Assembly (NCBI GenBank): GCA_016215105.1
Contig: JACRLJ010000048.1
Span: forward strand, 1 to 50,508
Length of the DNA stretch: 50,508 nucleotides
Reading direction: 5' to 3'
Source of the DNA: Candidatus Hydrogenedentota bacterium
GTDB lineage: Bacteria; Hydrogenedentota; Hydrogenedentia; Hydrogenedentales; SLHB01
Made by a program: the position numbers and the translations under genes. The notes below the pieces were generated by a model. That model was not told the DNA's origin, ran no database searches, and was given only the letters and a program-made list of their open reading frames with translations. Below are positions 25,770 to 34,595 of this stretch, one piece after another. Within the stretch, counting starts at the first letter, position 1. Each line of letters begins with the position of its first letter.

Positions 25770-26873
25770 TTACAAGCCGAACTGGCTGGCGATGGCCATG
25801 ACAACCCGATCAATGTCGCGCCGGTTATTGAGGGCGAATCCCATTGACTCAACGAGTGGGCCAATCGCGCGCCGCATGAGGCGCAACTCGGCGGGAGTCG
25901 AGTCATACCCTTCAAACGGCGCATCGAGCGCGGCGCCGCATACCTTCTCCGTCAACTCCGCCAAGTACTCGCCGAGAGCCGCCATCTTCTCGTAATTCAA
26001 TTTCTCGTGCGTATCCGTCGGTTGATGGTAATGCTCCCAATGCGCGCAAGAAAAGAACAAGTACGGCCGTTCGTTGATGCGAAAGATATGGTGATCGCTG
26101 AGGTCGCCAATATACCGGTTCAGCGCCGGAACGATCTTTATCGGCGCGCCACCGCCGCTACTCTCGATTATTTCGGCGAATTGCGCGTTGCTCTCCATTC
26201 CTGTGACAAAGACCAAGTCCTCAAGTCCAGGCATGGGCACATCGTGTCCGACTAGATCCAGCACCACGGCGCAGTGGATCGGAGTCGTACGTTGATGATG
26301 ATAGAAATGGATGGAGCCCATTTCAGGACCCAAGAAAGAAGGCGGTTCTTCGGCGTCGAAAAAGGCGAACACCACGGTTCGCTCCAACGGCGCATGACTC
26401 CAACGTTCTGCAAGCGCCAGCAGGATCGCAATCGCCGCCGCATTATCGTCGGCGCCCGGGAACGGACCGCAGGTGTCGTAGTGCGCAGCCAATAGCGCCG
26501 GCGCCAAAGCGGGATTTGCCCCGGCAACCTTCCCGATAAGATTCGTGTACCGATTTCCGTTCACCTCGTACGGTAGCTCTAGCCCTGTATCCGCATATCC
26601 GGATACACCCATCTTCTGGAGGCGGTCCAGGAGATAGGAACGGGCGGACTCGTGTCCCGCCGTGCCAACCATGCGCCCTTGAGGAAGGGCCAGGCGTGAC
26701 ACGTCAATTCGTAGCTGCTCGACTGTCATGTTTGCATGCTCCTCACTCTGCGCGTTGTACTCCCCCGGAACTACTTCACCACGCCGCAACACCTTCGACC
26801 ACCATGAAAGCGCGGCCACCGCAAGCAAAATCGCAATGATCCAGATTGACGCTACTTTGACCGCTCCACCCAT
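25770..26873 (-). CDS. Membrane-anchored M28 family zinc aminopeptidase
   Basis: A 367-residue protein with one N-terminal helix (VASIWIIAILLAVAALSWW) and a large extracytoplasmic peptidase domain. M28 zinc ligands and catalytic residues are all visible: AAHYDTCGPFPGADDNAAA (H131, bridging D142), FFDAEEPPSFLG (catalytic E175, ligand E176), VLDLVGHD (Asp) and HYHQPTDTHEKLNYE (His). It should cleave N-terminal residues from peptides or act as a glutaminyl cyclase-like enzyme outside the cytoplasm. It converges with the REC-GGDEF gene, only 6 nt between the stops. Confidence 0.92.
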   Translation of the reverse strand: MGGAVKVASIWIIAILLAVAALSWWSKVLRRGEVVPGEYNAQSEEHANMTVEQLRIDVSRLALPQGRMVGTAGHESARSYLLDRLQKMGVSGYADTGLELPYEVNGNRYTNLIGKVAGANPALAPALLAAHYDTCGPFPGADDNAAAIAILLALAERWSHAPLERTVVFAFFDAEEPPSFLGPEMGSIHFYHHQRTTPIHCAVVLDLVGHDVPMPGLEDLVFVTGMESNAQFAEIIESSGGGAPIKIVPALNRYIGDLSDHHIFRINERPYLFFSCAHWEHYHQPTDTHEKLNYEKMAALGEYLAELTEKVCGAALDAPFEGYDSTPAELRLMRRAIGPLVESMGFALNNRRDIDRVVMAIASQFGL

Positions 26874-27205
26874 AAACGCCCGACCTACATTGTGTTAGCG
26901 CACCTGCCAACGGATAGCCTCGTACCGCCGCCTGGGTCCACCCTACCACACGACGGTAGTCCATACAACGTCGGCTGTCGCGACACCTACCTAGGGATTC
27001 CTTCCTTCAAACAACACGATACTTGCTCACTATTATATAGTTGCAATGATTCGGTATATTAAGACACCCATGCCGCCTCCCACGCTTGGTTTTACCCAAA
27101 GTTATTGCTTGACATTATTTACATTTCTTGCTAGATTTACCATAACAGGACAGACTACCATATATTGTATAAAGGTTCCAACGTTATTCACCAGGAACGC
27201 TAGAA
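26874..27205. other. AT-rich intergenic region before kinase 1
   Basis: A 332-bp spacer between the divergent M28 peptidase and kinase 1, clearly more AT-rich than the genes. It contains the candidate kinase promoter at 27109-27137 and no recognisable gene. Confidence 0.5.
27109..27137 (+). promoter_or_regulatory. Candidate promoter of the kinase locus
   Basis: A perfect TTGACA (27109-27114) is followed after 17 nt by TAGATT (27132-27137), four of six matches to TATAAT. It lies about 70 nt upstream of the kinase 1 start. Confidence 0.5.
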
Positions 27206-29515
27206 ATGGTATCGTCAAGCGGCGGACATGCCTCCCTATTGGGGCGGACCTTTGGGGCCTATGAGGTATTTGGACTCATAGGCCGAGGCGCCGTGGGAAC
27301 TGTTTACGTCGCAATGGATGTGCGGTTGAAGCGGCAAGTTGCGCTAAAAGTGCTGCTTGGCAGTTTGGCCCGCGATCCGAATGTCGTGAAAACCTTTCAT
27401 CGCGAGGCACAGGCCGCAGCTCCCTTGCGCCACCCAAACATTGTCCGTATCTATTCCGCTGGTATCGAAGAGGGAACTCCCTACATTGCCATGGAGTATG
27501 TCGAAGGCGAGCCTCTCGATCGTTTCATCCGGCGGAAAGGGCGAATCAAGTGGCAGAGCGCGCTGTACATCGTACAGCAGGTGGCGGAAGCGCTGGATTG
27601 CGCACACGCCCGCGGCATTGTTCATCGGGATGTAAAACCGGCGAACATCATGCTGGATCGAAGCGGCCGAGTCTGCCTGACGGACTTCGGCATCGCGAAT
27701 ATCCAGACGGACGACGCGGCGCGCCCTGCGGAAGGCGGCTTCGTGGGCACTCCGCACTACATGTCGCCGGAGCAGTGCGCAGGGCATACCCTGACACCAT
27801 CGAGCGACCTGTACTCGCTCGGCGTCACCATGTATCAGTTGATCGCGGGCGCCTTGCCCTATACGGCCGAATCGCCGGTGGCGCTCATTAAATGCATCAC
27901 ATCGGATGAAGCGCCAAGGCTGACCAAAGTCGTGCCGGATGTGCCTGACGACGTCAGCCGTCTGGCGGCATTTCTGATGCAAAAGCAAACCCAGGATCGG
28001 CCGGCGGATGCGCGCGCAGTGTGCGGATTGATTTCGCGAATTCAGGCCGAAAATGGCGGCGGGTCCGCTTTGCCGGCCGCACTGAATTCCTTCATACGCG
28101 ATCAGGCGCAACCCGTTGCCCTTAACGTGGTGGCGCCAACCCCGTGGCGCGAGCGAATGCGGCAGAAGAACACGCACAAGCACCCCACTTTCTCAGAGAA
28201 AGTTGCGCGGGTGCGGTGGTGGCCGCTGGTCACGGTGGGCGCCGTGACACTGGGTCTTCTAGTTCTTGTGGTTGGCGCTCTGTATATGCGTTCGGAAAGT
28301 GTCGCTGAGACCGCTGTCCCATCCCCCGCTATTGTTCACGGCAAGATGACCAGTATCGGCGCTGATGCGTTCGTGTTCCCGATGAATACGCCGCATTTCA
28401 GAGTGACCGAATTGTCCTGGGTGGGCGACAGATGCGTTGTGCTGGCGGAAATGGAGGGGGTGCGCGGAACACTGGCCCAGGACGCCTCGGGAATCGTTGC
28501 GGTGGATCCACAAGCCGAAACGATCTTCAGCGTCCGCGCGCCGTCGGGACCGGCGCTCGATTCCACGTATTCAGAAACGGCCCGGATTACCACGACTCTG
28601 AACGCTGTTCCCGCGGCGCCAGAACGTTCTCCATTGTCCGGCGCATTGATCGGTCTGGACTATGCCCATGGTTTTGGAGCGGCGCAAGGGATGGTCCACG
28701 CGATGACTCAGAAATGGGACGAGGCAGAGCCCCGCGGACCGGTCGTGTTTCAGGCGCGCGTTGACGCAATGACGAGGCCGGCGCGTTTGCCATGGGATAC
28801 GGTGACGCCTGCCACGATCGCGATTCGGCCAGACGGGTACGGCGTGTGCGTCCTGTTCAACGACCCCGAGACCGGAGCGAACTATCTTGCCGAGCACGAC
28901 CTTCGGTGGAAGGAGCCGGATCGGCTGGGGCCACGCTTGACGGGCGCCGGCGGACGACTCATTCCAAGAAGCGTTCAATATTGCCCAGACGGTTCGATGC
29001 TGGTGTACGTTCGCGCCACTGGGAGCGATTCTGCGTGCCTCTGGCAAGTGGTCTCGGGCGGCGCGGCTATCGATGGGACCAATCTCACTCCAAACGCCCA
29101 GTGTGTTAGCGCAGCGTTCCATCCTTCGGGAAGCAAATTGGCGGTATCGCTCAACCGCAATGACGGCGGCGACCCGGAAATCAAAATCATACGCGCGGAC
29201 ACGGGCGCCGTCGAAACCACACTTGGCCGAGGTCAACTCGGAAAGGAGTCGTGGCATTGTTCGGGCGGATTCTTAGTGGTGACAGCTCACGGCGCCGAAT
29301 CGAACAAGGCGCTCGACGCGCAGTGTCAATTGTGGGCGGTCGAGACGAGTCCGCCGTACCGTCGAAAAGTGTTGACGGCGGCCTTGAATGGTATTGACGG
29401 ACCGTGCGCAGTGTCCAGAAACGGACGCTACGCAGTTGCGGCCACGCATGACGACGCTGGCGCCGCTCTGGTTTTTGTCGATTTGGGCGCGCGGTTTGGG
29501 CGCCTGTTCGATTAG
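27206..29515 (+). CDS. Ser/Thr protein kinase with transmembrane helix and beta-propeller-like sensor
   Basis: A 769-residue Hanks-type kinase. The domain at about 15-280 has the glycine loop IGRGAVGTVY, Lys48 in VALKVL, catalytic HRDVKPAN (D142), DFG (D160) and GTPHYMSPEQ. All catalytic residues are present. A juxtamembrane linker leads to one membrane helix at about 338-361, then some 400 extracytoplasmic residues with spaced SxDGxxLVYVR-like strands (YCPDGSMLVYVRATGSDSA, FHPSGSKLAVSL, VSRNGRYAVAAT) typical of TolB/WD40-like propellers. It would sense something in the periplasm and phosphorylate cytoplasmic targets. The next gene has the same architecture, so the pair arose by tandem duplication. 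Confidence 0.93.
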   Translation: MVSSSGGHASLLGRTFGAYEVFGLIGRGAVGTVYVAMDVRLKRQVALKVLLGSLARDPNVVKTFHREAQAAAPLRHPNIVRIYSAGIEEGTPYIAMEYVEGEPLDRFIRRKGRIKWQSALYIVQQVAEALDCAHARGIVHRDVKPANIMLDRSGRVCLTDFGIANIQTDDAARPAEGGFVGTPHYMSPEQCAGHTLTPSSDLYSLGVTMYQLIAGALPYTAESPVALIKCITSDEAPRLTKVVPDVPDDVSRLAAFLMQKQTQDRPADARAVCGLISRIQAENGGGSALPAALNSFIRDQAQPVALNVVAPTPWRERMRQKNTHKHPTFSEKVARVRWWPLVTVGAVTLGLLVLVVGALYMRSESVAETAVPSPAIVHGKMTSIGADAFVFPMNTPHFRVTELSWVGDRCVVLAEMEGVRGTLAQDASGIVAVDPQAETIFSVRAPSGPALDSTYSETARITTTLNAVPAAPERSPLSGALIGLDYAHGFGAAQGMVHAMTQKWDEAEPRGPVVFQARVDAMTRPARLPWDTVTPATIAIRPDGYGVCVLFNDPETGANYLAEHDLRWKEPDRLGPRLTGAGGRLIPRSVQYCPDGSMLVYVRATGSDSACLWQVVSGGAAIDGTNLTPNAQCVSAAFHPSGSKLAVSLNRNDGGDPEIKIIRADTGAVETTLGRGQLGKESWHCSGGFLVVTAHGAESNKALDAQCQLWAVETSPPYRRKVLTAALNGIDGPCAVSRNGRYAVAATHDDAGAALVFVDLGARFGRLFD

Positions 29516-29565
29516 ACGCAATTCGGATTCATTCGCGGTAACAGCAATACGAAAGGAAGACGTAG

Positions 29566-31807
29566 ATGTCCGGAATACACAGCGCCGCGGAACAGTCGCG
29601 GCGCTTCGCCGGCTACGAGATTCTGTCCATGCTGGGCCAGGGCGGAATGGGCATCGTGTACGAGGCCCGCGATCAGGCGCTCGGACGAATAGTCGCGCTA
29701 AAAGTGCTCCGGGATGACCTTCAGGCCCGTCCCCATCTTGTTTCCCGCTTCAATCGCGAGGCCCAAGCCATCGCGCGACTGAATCACCCGAACATCATCC
29801 ACGTGTACTCCGTGGGCACGCATCGCGATGGAGTGCATCGAAGGCGCGCCACTCAGCATGATTATGCAACGAGAACGGCGGCTAAGCTGGGATCGGGCGC
29901 TGGACATCGCCAGCCAGATTGCTGACGCGCTGGTTTGCGCGCATCAGGCGCAGATCATTCACCGTGACATCAAGCCCGGGAATATCCTGCTCGATAAGAA
30001 CAATCGCGTATTTGTGACAGATTTCGGAATCGCGAAGATACTCACCGCCGAAACACAGCTTACCGCGGACGGATCGCTGCTCGGTACCCCGCAATACATG
30101 GCCCCCGAGCGGTGCCAGAACGGGGAAGCCACCGCCGCCAGCGATATCTACTCTCTCGGAATTCTGACCTTCCAGATGATAAGCGGACGGTTGCCATTTG
30201 AGGCGCTGACGCCTGTCGATCTCGTCCGCAAGATCGTTTCGGAGCCGCCAGTGCGTCTGCGGGATCTCAAGATCGATGTCCCCGAAGACGTGGACCGCTT
30301 GGTCGCGTTCATGATGGAGAAGAAGCCAAAGGACAGGCCGCCGAACTCGCGCGCGCTGTGTGAAGCTATCGCGCGAGTTCGTTTCGGCGAGCCGCTCGAC
30401 ACCCATGGCGGTGAAGTCGCAGCTGCGCTTGCTTCGTTTCGTGATTCCATCTCGACACCAACTCCGCATCCTGGCGCAGCGTTCACAACGCAGTCAGCGA
30501 CAACAGAGGAACGGATTCCGGTGTCGTCACGGCGGGCTCGGGGCTGGTGGCGCCGCGCAGGGTCCTGGCGCCGAACTGCAATCGGCATATGCATGTTGGC
30601 CGCGCTCTCCGCCGCTGGCTTCTCAGCGTGGCTGTTCTGGGGCGCGCGGAATGCGCCAGCGCTCGATATCACGAACAGCGCCGATCACGGTGCAAGTCGT
30701 TGGGCAATGAAAGACGCAGTGGCGAAGTTCACGGACGAAGCCCCGGGAGTCGTCTTGGCGCATCTGAATATGGATGGATTCGCGCCGGTCGAGCAGGCTC
30801 CTTGCGGCGAGACGCAGACTATCGTGCAGTTAACCGGATTGCGTAATGGAGCGCGCGACGGCCAGTCAGCCCTAGTTAGTATCGATCCTTCCCGCCGCAC
30901 AGCATTGCTTGAGCTCGGGCCGGTGGGCCGTCGTAACGCGGCCGGGACACGCGGGACGATTACCTGCCTGGCAGGCGTGGGAGCGGTTCCCGCTTCTTCC
31001 CCGCTAAACCATAGCGCGATACTGTGGTATCCGTTCGAGACTGGAAAGGAAACGCGCGGTGAATACTTAGCCGCGTGGAATGTGCAGAGCCAGGCTCCAA
31101 CGTATCCCATTTTCCAGTCTCAGAACCTGACATCGGACCCGCGCTCTATTAGCGCAGCGTCACCCAAGGCTGATGGCGCGACAATTGCCCTCGCTCTGAT
31201 GACCTCAGACGGCGCTTGTTTCCTTGCCGAGCGGGATACGCGTCAGAAAGACATTTCGGCTTATGGGCCAACGCTGGCGGAGCCAGGTGCGCCCATCGTC
31301 ACTGTTGTGTATTCGCCGGACGGAACTCAGATCGCCTTCGTTCGTAAATTGAGCGGTGTTCGACAACAAGTATGGTTGCTTCCCGTGGCCGCGCCGGATA
31401 AAAAGCGGGCGCTCGCCGAGGGAGACGTGCATATCGGACCACATGCGTTTAGTCCCGATGGAACGCTTCTCTTGATTGCAGAACGCCGGTCCAATGGACG
31501 TAGCGAAATGCGGCTCGTGCGCGTGGAAGACGGCTCAACATCCGCCGAGCTTGGCGATGGTTGGATGGGAGGATGGGGCGTCAAGTCAGACAATGTCATT
31601 GTAGCTGCGCCAGACGTCAAGGGCACTTGCCAATTGTGGGCAATCTCCGTTGGCGGAGCCATGGCGCGTACGCAGTTGACCTTTCTCGATGCCGGCGTTG
31701 CGCACGAGTTCTGCATCAGCGGGGACGGAACGTGGGCCGCGAGTTCCATGGGAGCCGCGAACAAAGCGGACCTTGTATTCGTACACCTTGCCAAGACCGA
31801 ATTGTAG
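29566..31807 (+). pseudogene. Second Ser/Thr kinase-propeller gene, frameshifted
   Basis: A tandem paralogue of the preceding gene, with an AAGGA site before ATG 29566. The first frame encodes the glycine loop LGQGGMGIVYEARD and Lys46 in VALKVL, then loses the family after IIHVYSVGTH. The second frame begins at IAMECIEGAPL (about 29822) and holds HRDIKPGN, DFGIA, GTPQYMAPE, a membrane helix (TAIGICMLAALSAAGFSAWLF) and the propeller domain to the stop at 31807. Against kinase 1, about 17 nt are missing at 29817-29826, exactly the amount needed to restore a 752-codon frame. Unless this is a consensus error, the ATP-binding lobe is separated from the catalytic lobe and the kinase is dead. Confidence 0.85.
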
Positions 31808-31873
31808 AATCAATGGGCGGAACGACAGAGCAGAGCGGCACGACCTCCGAACACCTCAAGTACTCTGGTTGTC

Positions 31874-34354
31874 CTACGCGCCCTTCCTCGTCGCGTGCAG
31901 GGCGCGCAAAACCACAATCACCAGTGCAGCGGCAGTAGGCCATGCGGCAATAGGCAACTTGGGAAACTCGCCGGGATCGTAGGGATTCGTCCCGTAGATA
32001 ACCTCTATAGCATCCGGCACGCTGTCACCATCGGAATTGGTGTCGAGGTAGTTCGGAATTCCGTCGTGGTCGAGATCGGCGACGCCCTCGACAGCATCGG
32101 AGATCCCGTCCCCATCGGAATCGGTGTCGAGATAGTTCGGGATGCCATCTCCATCCTGGTCCCCCACACCCTCCACGACGTCGAGAATGCCGTCCCCGTC
32201 TTGGTCCCCTGCAACCGCAAACACGGTCTGCGCCTGACCAAACCCGGCGGGCGGCGGCGAGAGTAAACCAGCGTAGTTTTCGGCCTGGGTCGCGAAGTAA
32301 TAGGTGTCCCACCCGGTCAACTCAGCAAAATTGAATGTGTCGGAAGGATTGGCGCTGTCTAGATTGAGCCGCTGCCAGGGCCCGACCCCCTTCTTCGCCC
32401 ATAGGATCACCCGCTTGAGTCCGCTGGGACCGTTGTCGTGCGCGCCGGCATAGGCGACTGGAACCGGGGCCGCGTCTGTAATACCCGGCGCCGACACTGT
32501 GCCCGGCGAAGGAGGCTGGTTCCACACGATTACGCGGGTACCGGCGTCGTGCGAGGAAGCGGCCCGCCACGGTTGCAGGTCATAGGAAACTCCGCCAGTT
32601 TGCCATGTCCCCCCCACCTGCGCGAGTCCGAGTTCACTGTTCGCGTAAATGGTGTTGTTGTCCGAATCGACTTGGGCAATCTGAGCAGGATCGTTGGCGC
32701 TGTAGTAGATGTAACGACCCTTGTCCGCCACGCCTTGCATTACGATGGTGTTGTTCCGAATCACTATTCCTTCGTGTAGGGCTTGCAGAGGATAAGGCGG
32801 CCCCGCGTACTCGGTGATCGCAAAGATACCGGCGGCGCCAATTCGCGCCTCATTTGAAACGAGGACATTGTCGGTAAAGGAGACATTCTTCAGTGGCCGG
32901 TACTCATACGGATGCCCGAAGATGATGCGGTAGGCGTCCGGCGAGCCGTCGACCGTGGTGAACGAGTTGGAGCGAATGGCCAGATTCTCGTAATCGCCGA
33001 TCCACATGAGGCGCTCCCCGTTTACTACGGTGTTGCGTTCAAACACGACGTCCTGCATGAGCTGCATTTCTGGTGTATTGGGCGCCAGATAGACGAGGTA
33101 GAAGTTGTAGCGATTGCCGCCGCCGTTGTGGGCAATCATCGGGTCGTAGTGTGGACTGGCGGGATCGTTCCAGCCCGGGGTCGGATAGCCGTCAATGGGA
33201 TCGACCCATCCCGAAATGATATTGTCGGATATCTGGACGTTGTTTGTTGGATAGCCCACCGGGCCCCCGTCGATTCGGAGCGCGGCGCGGCCAAAGGCTG
33301 GCCGGGAGAACGTATTGCCCGCGATAACACCGCAATTAAGATACGCAAAGTAGTTAATGTGGTTCCCCGAAAAGTCGAACGTGTTGTTCAAAAGGGCGAC
33401 GCGCGAACTGGTCGCGAAGTTGTGAATGAGACTCGATTGGCGCAACACGCATCCGGCGAGGAAGATTCCGCTTTGTGTGCGGTCGGCTGTTCCGCCGGTG
33501 AACGTGAAGCCCTGATTGAAGTGAGTCACGTCGATGCGCAGGAAGAGCACGTCATACATGTTCTGTGAATGGTAAAAGAAGTCGGCCAGTTGGCCGCTCG
33601 GAGTCTTCAAGTTGAAAGAAAGATCCTGAAACGTGCCATGGGCCAGACCTACTCCGTTCCCGTAAATAACGTAGTTTGTTGAACCCGCCAGGCTGCTTAC
33701 TTGAATTAGGGGCTTTGCGCCACTTCCGTAGGCGCCGAATCTCCACCCCGAACCCATCATCCAGTGAGTTGGCTGAATCACACCAGCCTGCAGATCGAAG
33801 GTCTGACCGCAATTGAATAGGATCTGTTCTCCAGGATGATACATGCCTGTGGTAAGTCCAAGAAACGCCTTGGTGGCCGTTTTCCACGCGCCCACGCCCG
33901 GACTGGTTCCGGAATTGGTGTCATCGCCGAGCAAGGCATCGACATAGTACGTCTTCTTCCCGATACGCGAGAGCGCCTCAATCGAGATCGTCGTCACGTC
34001 CGTTCCTCCACTGGTGTCGCGCACCGTCAGCGACGCGACGTAGGTTCCAGGAGTCTCGTAGACGTGGGCGGCGTTAAACCCGTGGTACTGCGGCGAGCCG
34101 TCGCCAAAGTCCCACTGGTAGTCGGCAATCTGGTCGCGGGGAGAGGATTTCCATCCTTCGAAAAAAACGGGCAAGGGGGCAAACCACCGGGTTAGCCGCG
34201 CCCCGCCAAAGGCAGTGTCGCGGTTCGCCGTGTACCACGGATCTTCGTTTACCTCCAGGACGGCGGTGACCGCGCTCGCCGTTTCCGATGCGAGTACTGC
34301 TGCCAAAGCAAAGATGGTCCATGCGAGAAGAGTTTTCATAGAGTGAACTACCAT
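31874..34354 (-). CDS. Secreted PKD/beta-helix/TSP3 surface protein with C-terminal anchor
   Basis: An 826-residue exported protein: signal peptide ([23 protein letters not shown]), a PKD-type beta-sandwich ([26 protein letters not shown]), a long right-handed parallel beta-helix (about 140-600; repeated N-x-I strands such as [20 protein letters not shown] and [12 protein letters not shown]), a fibronectin-like segment and three TSP3-type Ca-binding repeats ([20 protein letters not shown]). The end reads [30 protein letters not shown]: a short motif, one helix and a basic tail, the layout of C-terminal sorting signals. The beta-helix may bind or cleave a polysaccharide, but no lyase active site can be named. 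It is paralogous to the next minus-strand gene. Confidence 0.85.
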   Translation of the reverse strand: MVVHSMKTLLAWTIFALAAVLASETASAVTAVLEVNEDPWYTANRDTAFGGARLTRWFAPLPVFFEGWKSSPRDQIADYQWDFGDGSPQYHGFNAAHVYETPGTYVASLTVRDTSGGTDVTTISIEALSRIGKKTYYVDALLGDDTNSGTSPGVGAWKTATKAFLGLTTGMYHPGEQILFNCGQTFDLQAGVIQPTHWMMGSGWRFGAYGSGAKPLIQVSSLAGSTNYVIYGNGVGLAHGTFQDLSFNLKTPSGQLADFFYHSQNMYDVLFLRIDVTHFNQGFTFTGGTADRTQSGIFLAGCVLRQSSLIHNFATSSRVALLNNTFDFSGNHINYFAYLNCGVIAGNTFSRPAFGRAALRIDGGPVGYPTNNVQISDNIISGWVDPIDGYPTPGWNDPASPHYDPMIAHNGGGNRYNFYLVYLAPNTPEMQLMQDVVFERNTVVNGERLMWIGDYENLAIRSNSFTTVDGSPDAYRIIFGHPYEYRPLKNVSFTDNVLVSNEARIGAAGIFAITEYAGPPYPLQALHEGIVIRNNTIVMQGVADKGRYIYYSANDPAQIAQVDSDNNTIYANSELGLAQVGGTWQTGGVSYDLQPWRAASSHDAGTRVIVWNQPPSPGTVSAPGITDAAPVPVAYAGAHDNGPSGLKRVILWAKKGVGPWQRLNLDSANPSDTFNFAELTGWDTYYFATQAENYAGLLSPPPAGFGQAQTVFAVAGDQDGDGILDVVEGVGDQDGDGIPNYLDTDSDGDGISDAVEGVADLDHDGIPNYLDTNSDGDSVPDAIEVIYGTNPYDPGEFPKLPIAAWPTAAALVIVVLRALHATRKGA

Positions 34355-34551
34355 GCGGCCAGACGGCTGGCCTATTGTGGGAGAACTGCAGCCGCGCGGC
34401 GCCTCCCGTACTTCCTAGTGACCCTGCTCCGCAGAAGCAAGGGCCATTTCACAACACAACGACAACGCCAAACCTGAACGCATTGCGGCCTACCCGAGAC
34501 GGCCGTGAATTCTGCCGTGAAAACCATCCCGCTCGCGCAAACCGAGACAAT

Positions 34552-34595
34552 CTAGAGGCGCGGCCAGAAAGCCAGCTTTCTTGCCGGACTCCTAG
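34552..34595 (+). repeat. Miniature inverted-repeat element, copy 4, internally deleted
   Basis: CTAG at 34552-34555 and 34592-34595 flank a 36-bp body. It keeps the left end GGCGCGGCCAGAAAGC (34557-34572), fused to a right end AGCTTTCTTGCCGGACTC; 83 bp of the full element are missing. The right CTAG supplies the TAG stop of the dockerin-like protein (34592-34594). The remaining ends can pair as one tight hairpin directly behind that gene. Confidence 0.8.
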
